64,000 nucleotides of DNA from Campylobacterales bacterium (GTDB lineage Bacteria; Campylobacterota; Campylobacteria; Campylobacterales; Sulfurimonadaceae): positions 1-64,000 of the forward strand of contig JAPLGN010000054.1 in NCBI GenBank assembly GCA_026390135.1. The letters run 5' to 3'. The notes under the pieces are model-generated. The model ran no database searches and had not been told where the DNA came from. It saw nothing but the letters and a program-made list of their open reading frames with translations. Of the stretch, positions 54,309-61,737 are shown piece after piece (within the stretch, counting starts at the first letter, position 1; every line of letters starts with the position of its first letter). The position numbers were made by a program, and so were the translations under genes.

Positions 54309-54713
54309 ATGCTGATGACCAAAGCGAGTGAATACGCTCTATTGTCACTCATCATTTTAGCCAAAGCATCACATCCTCTTGACGTTGACTCTCTCTCTCG
54401 AGAACTCGATATTTCTAAAAGTTTTTTGGCCAAAATTCTCCAATCGCTTGCACGTAAAGGGATTTTAAAATCCTTTAAAGGAGTAAATGGTGGATTTGAG
54501 CTGGCACGTCCCAGTTCAGAAATCACCATGCTTGAGGTAATGGAAGCAGCTGAGGGAAAAAGTCCTGCTGTCTTTAATTGTTCTCCTTCAAAAGAGGAAT
54601 GTCCATCTAATAAAGCGACTACCTGTTCTTTATGGCCATTTCTCAATCGATTGCAGGGAAAAGTGGATGCCTTTTTAGGTGTTTTAACCCTCGAAGCCAT
54701 TTTAGAAGAGTAA
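54309..54713 (+). CDS. Rrf2-family transcription regulator
   Basis: A 134-residue Rrf2 regulator with the N-terminal winged helix (TKASEYALLSLIILAK and ISKSFLAKILQSLARKGIL, wing FKGVNGGFELARP) and three cysteines C-x6-C-x7-C late in the protein, fitting an iron-sulfur cluster of the IscR/NsrR sort but with different spacing from the first Rrf2 protein in this window. It starts from ATG codons at 54309 or 54315 after GGGGG. It is placed three bases before flhA, an unusual position that raises the question of control of flagellar assembly or simply shared transcription. Confidence 0.82.
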   Translation: MLMTKASEYALLSLIILAKASHPLDVDSLSRELDISKSFLAKILQSLARKGILKSFKGVNGGFELARPSSEITMLEVMEAAEGKSPAVFNCSPSKEECPSNKATTCSLWPFLNRLQGKVDAFLGVLTLEAILEE

Positions 54714-54716
54714 TTT

Positions 54717-56906
54717 TTGGCAAAAGTAAAAAATAAAACCCCAAGCACACAAAGTATTATCTCACTAATTTTTGCATCACGAGATTTGAGCGTTGTTGTT
54801 TTTGTTATGACAATTTTGGCCATTATCATCATTCCGCTTCCCAGTGGAATGCTCGATTTTTTCCTCGCTATTGTCATTTCAATATCCGTTTTGATTTTAC
54901 TTATTTCACTTTATATTCCTAAGCCTACCGATCTTACTACGTTTCCTACTCTCTTGTTAATTATCACCCTCTTTAGACTTTCTCTCAATATTGCTACTAC
55001 ACGTATGATTTTGAGCAAAGGCCACGAAGGACCGGGAGCAGTGAGTGACATCATTACCAGTTTTGGAAATTTTGTCGTCGGCGGAAATATGGTCATCGGG
55101 GTGATTGTCTTTACTATCTTGGTATTAATCAATTTCATGGTTATCACTAAAGGCTCAGGACGCGTTGCCGAAGTTGCAGCCCGTTTTACACTGGATGCAA
55201 TGCCTGGAAAACAGATGGCGATTGATGCAGATTTAAACAGCGGTTTAATAGAAGAAGCTGAAGCCAAGCAACGTCGTGCAGCCATTTTGCAAGATGCAAA
55301 TTTCTACGGTGCAATGGATGGTTCGAGCAAGTTTATCAAAGGGGATGCCATTGCCGGAATCATCATTACGATGATTAATATCATTGGCGGATTTTTAATC
55401 GGAGTCTTTCAATTTAATCTCGACGTTTCTACCAGTGCTCAAACCTATACTATCCTCACAATTGGAGACGGTCTAGTCTCTCAAATTCCCGCACTTATCA
55501 TCTCCACTGCAACCGGTATTATGATTACCCGTGGATCCAATGACGATCAAAGCAACTTTGCTGAGGGCAGTATCAAGCAACTTATGGGTAATGCGAAAGT
55601 GATGATTATTGTCGGAGTAATCATGATGATGTTTGCTCTCACCCCTGGTTTACCAACGCTTTCAATGGGATTTGTCGGTTTGGTTTTTCTTGGACTTGGC
55701 TATGCACTCTACAAATATGAGAAAGGCGATCTTGTCCTCACTTCCGCCCCTGCTGTTGCAAAAAGCGGTGCAGCAGCTTCAGGAGATTTATCTTCCGGTG
55801 ATGGCACATCTTCAACCGTTCCCCGCCGAAAGAGCAATGAAGAAATTGCTAAAGACGAAGAAGCAGCACTTGAAGATATTTTAAAGATTGAGATGCTCGA
55901 ACTCACTCTTGGGTATCAACTCATTCGTCTTGCTGACAGCAATCAAGGGGGAGATTTACTCGAGCGTATCCGATCTATGCGCCGTAAAATTGCCTCCGAT
56001 TTTGGATTTTTAATGCCTCAAGTACGTATACGTGATAACCTTCATCTTAAACCGACACAATATTCCATCCTTCTCAAAGGGGTGATGATCGGAGATGGTC
56101 TTATCCAGCCTGACAAGTTTTTAGCCATGGACAGCGGTATGGCAATCGGTGAGATAGAAGGGGAAGCGACCAAAGAACCTGCATTTGGTCTGGATGCATT
56201 TTGGATTGCTCCAGAACTTAAAGAAGACGCTATTATCAACGGATATACCGTGGTTGACCCTTCAACGGTTATCTCTACACATATGAGTGAACTGGTCAAA
56301 AAATACGCGGAAGAGCTCCTGACACGTCAAGAGACGCAATCCCTTATTGATAAAATCAAAAACGATTATCCTGTTCTCATTGACGATTTGCTCAAAGTCG
56401 CTAATATTGGCTTGATTCAACGAGTCTTCAGAGCGTTATTGCACGAACGTATTCCCCTCAAAGATATGATAACTATTTTAGAAACCATTGCCGATGTCAG
56501 TGAATACACCAAAAATATAGATACCATCACCGAACACGTTCGTGCTAAGCTTTCTCGAATCATCACCCAAAGCTACACTGGTCCTGACGGGGTTATAAAA
56601 TTGCTAACATTTGAAACTATGAGTGAGCAACGTCTTCTTGAAAAATCACAAGATCGTGACGGTACTCGCCAGCTTCAACTCAATGTAGGGGAAATCAATG
56701 GTCTGATTCAAGCTACTAGTGCAAAAGCCAGTGAACTTCTTCAACGCGGGGTCTCTCCCATTATCATTATAGTTGACCCGAAACTTCGTCGTCCATTGGC
56801 AGAGATTTTTGAGCGCTTTAATCTCGATATTGTTGTTCTTTCTCATGCTGAGATTGATTCAAGTGCCAAATTCGAAGTACTAGGTTCCATCACTTTAGAC
56901 AAATAG
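54717..56906 (+). CDS. flhA: Flagellar type III export protein FlhA
   Basis: A 729-residue component of the flagellar export gate. The N-terminal half has eight membrane spans with the conserved FHIPEP-type region (TLDAMPGKQMAIDADLNSGLI and EAKQRRA), and the C-terminal half is the cytoplasmic ring domain (PQVRIRDNLHLKP, VDPSTVISTHMSEL, ILETIADVSEYTKN). A TTG at 54717 appears to be the start; no ATG gives a better N-terminus. It shares a transcript with the Rrf2 gene before it. Confidence 0.95.
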   Translation: MAKVKNKTPSTQSIISLIFASRDLSVVVFVMTILAIIIIPLPSGMLDFFLAIVISISVLILLISLYIPKPTDLTTFPTLLLIITLFRLSLNIATTRMILSKGHEGPGAVSDIITSFGNFVVGGNMVIGVIVFTILVLINFMVITKGSGRVAEVAARFTLDAMPGKQMAIDADLNSGLIEEAEAKQRRAAILQDANFYGAMDGSSKFIKGDAIAGIIITMINIIGGFLIGVFQFNLDVSTSAQTYTILTIGDGLVSQIPALIISTATGIMITRGSNDDQSNFAEGSIKQLMGNAKVMIIVGVIMMMFALTPGLPTLSMGFVGLVFLGLGYALYKYEKGDLVLTSAPAVAKSGAAASGDLSSGDGTSSTVPRRKSNEEIAKDEEAALEDILKIEMLELTLGYQLIRLADSNQGGDLLERIRSMRRKIASDFGFLMPQVRIRDNLHLKPTQYSILLKGVMIGDGLIQPDKFLAMDSGMAIGEIEGEATKEPAFGLDAFWIAPELKEDAIINGYTVVDPSTVISTHMSELVKKYAEELLTRQETQSLIDKIKNDYPVLIDDLLKVANIGLIQRVFRALLHERIPLKDMITILETIADVSEYTKNIDTITEHVRAKLSRIITQSYTGPDGVIKLLTFETMSEQRLLEKSQDRDGTRQLQLNVGEINGLIQATSAKASELLQRGVSPIIIIVDPKLRRPLAEIFERFNLDIVVLSHAEIDSSAKFEVLGSITLDK

Positions 56907-56913
56907 GATATAT

Positions 56914-57990
56914 ATGAATACAACATTTTACCACCTCTCCCACATCGATCTCGATGGTTACAGTTGCCAACTGGTTATGGCTCAAACCTCTAACACTATG
57001 ATTAGCTATAACGCCAACTATGGTGCAGAAGTAATGGATCGTCTTGAAGAAATTCTCGATACTCTCAAAAAAACAAAACAAGAAGCAACTATTCTCATCA
57101 GTGATCTCAACCTCACTCCCGATGAGGCAAAATGGCTTCACTATGAGGTCAAAAAACTCAATGAGAATGGCTGGAATATCACCATTACCCTTCTTGACCA
57201 CCATGGAAGCGGAAAAGATACAGCATCGCAATACGAGTGGTACATTCTCGACACTGAACGTTGTGCAACAAAAATCGTCTATGAGTATGCCATTGAAAAC
57301 TATGGATTAAAAGCAGGCGGATGGCTCGAAGCATTTGTAAAAGTGGTCAATGCAGTCGATTTATGGAAGCAAGAAGAAGTAGAAGATTTTGAATACGGCA
57401 AAGTATGTATGCGTCTAATCAGTGATGCGCGTGAACTTAGCCGTGTCATGTTTGCGAACGAAGATCGCGCCTATAAGCTTGCTCTTTTAGAAGAAGCGGC
57501 TCTCATGCGTTTTCATGAAAATGCTAATATTGCTCTCGATGAGGCACTGCACAAAATGAAAAAAGAATTTTTTAAACTGGAAGAAGACAACACCCTCGAT
57601 AATCTCTCCACCAAACACATTGTAGGACTACTGGGGACGAAACGCTCAACCATGACCGTTTACTACAAAGGCTGGCGCGGGTTCTTGAGCTACGGATTAG
57701 GAAATACCTCGATTATCGGTAATGGCTTTTTAACCGCAAATCAAGATTTTGATTTTATCGTTGATGTAAGTACGCGAGGGACTATGAGTCTTCGCGGTCA
57801 TGATAAAGTTGACGTTGCAATGATGGCAGGTGAGTGGGCAGGCGGAGGCGGACATCCTAACGCTGCAGGAGGACGTATAAATGGATTTAAAGAGCAATTT
57901 CGCTACGACAAAGTTAAACGTCAAATCGAAGATCTCCTTGCCAATAAAGAGGCAGTACACGGAAAACTTCCTCACAAAATTGAAGAATAA
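56914..57990 (+). CDS. DHH-superfamily phosphoesterase
   Basis: A 358-residue phosphoesterase with DHH-family metal motifs: HIDLDGY (motif I), ISDLN (motif II) and LLDHHGSG (motif III), plus a C-terminal DHHA1 segment WAGGGGHPNAAGGR. Related enzymes degrade nanoRNA, cyclic dinucleotides or pAp. The exact substrate is not shown by the sequence. It begins seven bases after flhA with AGGATATAT before the ATG. Confidence 0.85.
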   Translation: MNTTFYHLSHIDLDGYSCQLVMAQTSNTMISYNANYGAEVMDRLEEILDTLKKTKQEATILISDLNLTPDEAKWLHYEVKKLNENGWNITITLLDHHGSGKDTASQYEWYILDTERCATKIVYEYAIENYGLKAGGWLEAFVKVVNAVDLWKQEEVEDFEYGKVCMRLISDARELSRVMFANEDRAYKLALLEEAALMRFHENANIALDEALHKMKKEFFKLEEDNTLDNLSTKHIVGLLGTKRSTMTVYYKGWRGFLSYGLGNTSIIGNGFLTANQDFDFIVDVSTRGTMSLRGHDKVDVAMMAGEWAGGGGHPNAAGGRINGFKEQFRYDKVKRQIEDLLANKEAVHGKLPHKIEE

Positions 57991-57996
57991 TCTATC

Positions 57997-58066
57997 GTCA
58001 TCCTCGGGCTTGACCCGGGGATCCATCCCCAAGCGAAAGCTGGATTCCCACCTTCGCGGGAATGAC
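57997..58066. repeat. Dispersed palindromic repeat, copy 2 (inverted relative to copy 1)
   Basis: A 70-base element in reverse order to the copy at 27762-27846. Its left 28 bases (GTCATCCTCGGG...) are identical to the reverse complement of that copy's right end, and its right 28 bases (ending GCGGGAATGAC) differ from the reverse complement of the left end at two positions. The centre is 14 bases against 29 in copy 1. Both ends can fold as hairpins. Confidence 0.8.
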
Positions 58067-58091
58067 AAAGAAAATAAACAAAAGAACCATA

Positions 58092-59924
58092 ATGATTCAA
58101 ATTAATAACCTTACCAAAAGTTATGGCACTCGGATTCTTTTTGAGAATCTAAACCTCAAGCTCTCCCAGGGGCAAAAAATCGGTTTTGTCGGGCGTAACG
58201 GCTCCGGAAAATCGACCCTCTTTAAAATCATTTTAGGCGAAGAGTCTTACGATGATGGTGAGGTACTGATTCCTAAAAATTACCGTATCGGAACATTGCG
58301 CCAACATCTGCACTTCACCCATAAAACAGTACGTGAAGAGTGTGCTTCAGTCTTGATGGGAGATGCCCAACATGATGTCTATAAGGTTGAAAAAATCCTT
58401 TTCGGTTTGGGATTTACCCAAGAAGATTTGGATAAAGATCCTCTGAGCTTTTCAGGCGGATATCAGATACGGATGAACCTCGTCAAACTTCTCGTTACCG
58501 AACCCAATTTATTACTGCTCGATGAACCGACGAACTACCTTGATATCGTCTCACTTCGCTGGCTTGCCTCATTTATCCGTGCATTTGAAGGAGAAGTGAT
58601 TCTCATCACACATGATCGTGATTTTATGGATTCTGTTTCAACGCATACCATGGGGTTACGTCGCCGTAATGTATCGATCATCAAAGGCGGAAGTGCTAAA
58701 TATTATGAAATGATGGCTCAAGAAGATGAGCTGTACGTCAAGACCAAAATCAATCATGATAAAAAACGGGAAGAACTTATCGACTTTGTCGCTCGAAATA
58801 AGGCCCGTGCTTCCACCGCAGTCATGGCACAGTCCAAAGCCAAAGAGCTGGAAAAAATGGGCATTATGGAATCCTTGGAGGGCGAAAAAGATTTGTCCTT
58901 CTCTTTTTCCTATCGCCCTACTCCCGCCAAAGTTATTATGGAAATCAAAAACCTCTCATTTGGCTACACTGCGGATGAACTGCTTTTTCAAAATCTCTCG
59001 TTTAGTTTGGAAAAGAACAAATGCCTCGCTATTATCGGGAAAAATGGGAAAGGAAAATCAACGCTTCTCAATACAATGGCAGGTGTTTTAAAACCTACCG
59101 GAGAAATCATTTCTCATCCCTCCACAGCTATCGCCCACTTCGGTCAAACCAACATCGATCGGTTAGATAAAAATAATACAATAGCAGATGAAATTCAAAG
59201 TGCTGACAATACCCTCCAAAATGTCCGTGTCCGATCCATTTGCGGAACGATGATGTTTAGCGGCGACGATGCCGATAAAAAAATCTCTATCCTCTCAGGA
59301 GGTGAACGCTCGCGCGTGATGCTGGGTAAAATCATCGCCACCCCCGCCAATCTCCTCTTTTTAGATGAACCGACCAATCACCTCGATATGCAATCCATTG
59401 ACTCCCTATGCGATGCGCTTAAACGCTTTGACGGCTCTGTTGTCATCGTCACCCACTCTGAGATGCTGTTGCGTGAACTCGCCGATCAGCTGATTATCTT
59501 CCGTGAAGGCGGAGCTGAATTTTTTGATGGCAACTACGATCAATTTTTAGAAAAAATTGGATGGGATGAAGAAATATCTGAGGCACCAAAACCTGCCAAA
59601 GCAACCCAAAACAGCAATAAAAAAGAGCAAAAACAGCAACGTGCCGAACTAATCCAAGAGCGTTCACGACTCCTTAATCCTCTCAAAAGAGAGATTGACA
59701 CTTGCGAGAATACAATTATGAAACTCGAAGATAAGCTCAAAATATCGCATGAAAAACTGATCGAATATTCCAATCAAGGTGATAGTGGTAAACTCCAAGA
59801 ACTTTCGAAAAGTATTTCCGTGGATGAGAAAGAAATTGAACACTTGTTTGAAAGATTAGAAACAGCCAGTAATGAATTCGACCGAATCACTAAAGAGACC
59901 GATGAAAAACTCCAAACCCTCTAA
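58092..59924 (+). CDS. ABC-F family ATPase (ribosome-associated)
   Basis: A 610-residue soluble protein with two ABC ATPase domains and no membrane part: Walker A GRNGSGKST and GKNGKGKST, signatures FSGGYQIR and LSGGERSR, Walker B LLLLDEPTNYLD and LLFLDEPTNHLD, a linker between them, and a coiled-coil C-terminal arm (about residues 505-605). ABC-F proteins act on the ribosome as translation factors. Layout is like Uup/YheS. The start at 58092 follows AAAAGAACCATA; an ATG at 58062 overlaps the repeat. Confidence 0.88.
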   Translation: MIQINNLTKSYGTRILFENLNLKLSQGQKIGFVGRNGSGKSTLFKIILGEESYDDGEVLIPKNYRIGTLRQHLHFTHKTVREECASVLMGDAQHDVYKVEKILFGLGFTQEDLDKDPLSFSGGYQIRMNLVKLLVTEPNLLLLDEPTNYLDIVSLRWLASFIRAFEGEVILITHDRDFMDSVSTHTMGLRRRNVSIIKGGSAKYYEMMAQEDELYVKTKINHDKKREELIDFVARNKARASTAVMAQSKAKELEKMGIMESLEGEKDLSFSFSYRPTPAKVIMEIKNLSFGYTADELLFQNLSFSLEKNKCLAIIGKNGKGKSTLLNTMAGVLKPTGEIISHPSTAIAHFGQTNIDRLDKNNTIADEIQSADNTLQNVRVRSICGTMMFSGDDADKKISILSGGERSRVMLGKIIATPANLLFLDEPTNHLDMQSIDSLCDALKRFDGSVVIVTHSEMLLRELADQLIIFREGGAEFFDGNYDQFLEKIGWDEEISEAPKPAKATQNSNKKEQKQQRAELIQERSRLLNPLKREIDTCENTIMKLEDKLKISHEKLIEYSNQGDSGKLQELSKSISVDEKEIEHLFERLETASNEFDRITKETDEKLQTL

Positions 59925-60612
59925 ACAACGACTCGATCAACTTCTCACCAGTCTAGGATACGCAAGTCGCAGTGAGTCCAAAAAACTCATTGCGGCAGGT
60001 CTTGTTACCGTGGCAGGAGAAATCATAAAAAAAACCGATTTCAAAGCATATCATCACGATGTAGCATTTCAGGGTGAACCACTCGACGCGCGTGAGCGGA
60101 TGGTTATTATGATGAACAAACCGCTTGATTTTGTTTGTTCCCATGATGACGGCGAAGGAAAACTCGTTTATTCCCTGCTTCCCTCAAGATGGCAGAAACG
60201 TGATCCTAAGATTTCCACCATCGGACGACTCGACAAAGAAACGAGCGGATTACTTTTGCTTACGGATGATGGGCAACTCCTTCATCGCCTTACGTCCCCT
60301 AAATATCATGTCCCTAAACTCTACGAAGTAACACTGGATCGACCATTAAACGGTAATGAAACGGATATTTTCGCAACAGGTACATTGATGCTCAACGGTG
60401 AAAAATCTCCGTGTCTTCCTGCCAAACTCACCATAATCGATGAAACACATGTGACATTAGAAATTACCGAAGGACGATACCATCAAGTTCGACGAATGTT
60501 TGCGGCAGTGGGGAATCATGTCACCGCATTGCACCGCTCCCGTATTGGAGATTTAACGCTTGGGGATTTAAAAGAGGGGGAGTATCGGATACTTGATATA
60601 AAAATAGTCTAA
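59902..60612 (+). CDS. RsuA/RluB-family pseudouridine synthase
   Basis: A 236-residue enzyme with an N-terminal S4 domain (RLDQLLTSLGYASRSESKKLI) and the catalytic GRLDKETSGLLLLTDDG motif of the RsuA/RluB/RluE/RluF group, with EGRYHQVRRMF later. It makes one pseudouridine in 16S or 23S rRNA; RsuA (16S 516) is most likely by size. The ATG at 59902 is inside the ABC-F end (23-base overlap); an upstream in-frame ATG is less likely. Confidence 0.85.
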   Translation: MKNSKPSKQRLDQLLTSLGYASRSESKKLIAAGLVTVAGEIIKKTDFKAYHHDVAFQGEPLDARERMVIMMNKPLDFVCSHDDGEGKLVYSLLPSRWQKRDPKISTIGRLDKETSGLLLLTDDGQLLHRLTSPKYHVPKLYEVTLDRPLNGNETDIFATGTLMLNGEKSPCLPAKLTIIDETHVTLEITEGRYHQVRRMFAAVGNHVTALHRSRIGDLTLGDLKEGEYRILDIKIV

Positions 60613-60613
60613 T

Positions 60614-61081
60614 TTAATAACAGCGCATTAAATTATCTTCAGCTTTAACAAAATCCCTCTTCTCAAAACTCCAATAATACCTTTGGTTTTTAATTTCAAT
60701 ATCTGCATGAGTGCATCCAAGAAAAGAATCACCAAAAATATTAAAATCTGTCCACTTACCTAAATTAATCTGTAACCATTTCGGTGTAGTTTGATATTTA
60801 TCTTCTGCAACCTTTTTTATATAAAGAGTAGCTTCAAAGTATGCTGAACATCCTAAAAAGATGATTCCAGACACTATTAATGAAGCTATCGATATGCGAT
60901 TTAAGCGATAGTATTTTTTCAAAATATAAAAACTAACAATCATAAAAACAAAAAATGCAATGATCGACAAATAGACAATATCAGCGTAAACGATTATCCA
61001 ATAAAACGGATAGATAATCAATTGTGAAAAACATCCTATAAAAAACAATACAACAAATAGAATGAGAGTAATTTGTGTCAT
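60614..61081 (-). CDS. Hypothetical membrane protein
   Basis: A 155-residue protein with three hydrophobic segments (about residues 4-22, 30-54 and 65-82) followed by a soluble C-terminal part with aromatic residues and two cysteines (FLGCTHADIEI, LMRCY). I do not recognise it. It lies 12 bases after the BrnA gene on the same strand, so it may share the toxin-antitoxin transcript. The A+T-rich codon use differs somewhat from neighbours and suggests acquired DNA. Confidence 0.6.
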   Translation of the reverse strand: MTQITLILFVVLFFIGCFSQLIIYPFYWIIVYADIVYLSIIAFFVFMIVSFYILKKYYRLNRISIASLIVSGIIFLGCSAYFEATLYIKKVAEDKYQTTPKWLQINLGKWTDFNIFGDSFLGCTHADIEIKNQRYYWSFEKRDFVKAEDNLMRCY

Positions 61082-61093
61082 ATTTATTTTTCC

Positions 61094-61351
61094 TTACCCA
61101 TGCGCCCTCAAACCATCCGCAATCAACATCTTTAGATACGACTGATAGGGAATGTCGTTTTTGTTCGCTTGAATTTTTAGTGTTTCGATCATATCGACAG
61201 GCATACGGATTGAAATCGTTTTCGCACTCTTTTGTAGATTTGCCAAACGCATCGGTTTGGCTTTGTCCCAGTCAATATATTCCGTCGAATCATGTTCGTC
61301 CCAAAATGTCGCAATCTCATCTTCGGTTTTCAGTTCAGGTATTTTTTTCAT
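61094..61351 (-). CDS. brnA: BrnA-type (CopG fold) antitoxin
   Basis: An 85-residue protein ending in a ribbon-helix-helix domain (ISIRMPVDMIETLKIQANKNDIPYQSYLKMLIADGL in parts), the CopG/BrnA antitoxin form. The N-terminal half is the toxin-binding region (TEDEIATFWDEHDSTEYIDWDKAKP). It overlaps the toxin gene by 17 bases, in the toxin-first order usual for brnTA, and probably represses the promoter upstream of the toxin gene. Confidence 0.85.
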   Translation of the reverse strand: MKKIPELKTEDEIATFWDEHDSTEYIDWDKAKPMRLANLQKSAKTISIRMPVDMIETLKIQANKNDIPYQSYLKMLIADGLRAHG

Positions 61352-61640
61352 AGTAGCTTCTCTCCTTTTTGCTCATCGGACGTGCCGAAATCACTCTAAT
61401 TCTTTGCCCCCGCACGGTAAAAGCGACAAAGAGCAATTGCCCATCATCGGTTTTTCCCAATGCGTAGCATCGGCACTCTTGTTCTGAGTGGGCATTATCT
61501 TCGTAGATGAGTAACGGTTCGTTGAAAAATATCTCTTCGATCAGCCAAAAATCGAGGTTGTGTTTGAGTTTGTTTTTTTGGATATTGCCATCATTCCAAT
61601 CAAACCCGCACAATCGTTCGACATCGAGACAATCAAACAT
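61335..61640 (-). CDS. brnT: BrnT-type toxin (ribonuclease, DUF497)
   Basis: A 101-residue protein of the BrnT family: FDWNDGNIQKNKLKHNLDFWLIEEIFF at the start in parts (the usual W-D-x-x-K-x-x-x-N-x-x-K-H pattern), ECRCYALGKTDDGQLLFVAFTVRGQRIRVISARPMSKKERSYYE at the end in parts. BrnT is an RNase-like toxin of type II systems. The ATG at 61640 follows AAAGG; a GTG at 61643 is adjacent. It precedes brnA on the same strand. Confidence 0.85.
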   Translation of the reverse strand: MFDCLDVERLCGFDWNDGNIQKNKLKHNLDFWLIEEIFFNEPLLIYEDNAHSEQECRCYALGKTDDGQLLFVAFTVRGQRIRVISARPMSKKERSYYEKNT

Positions 61641-61656
61641 CACTCACCTTTTACTA

Positions 61657-61698
61657 AATGTATGTAATGATTATATACATTATATTCTAGCATGTCAA
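61657..61698 (-). promoter_or_regulatory. Consensus promoter and operator of brnTA
   Basis: On the minus strand TTGACA (61698 to 61693) and TATAAT (61675 to 61670) are exact consensus hexamers with 17 bases between. An inverted repeat AATGTAT-N11-ATACATT (61657-61681) overlaps the -10, where a CopG-type repressor would block it. Confidence 0.75.
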
Positions 61699-61737
61699 GT
61701 TTCAGTAACTATCTTTTTACTATATATGTGAAGAGCT

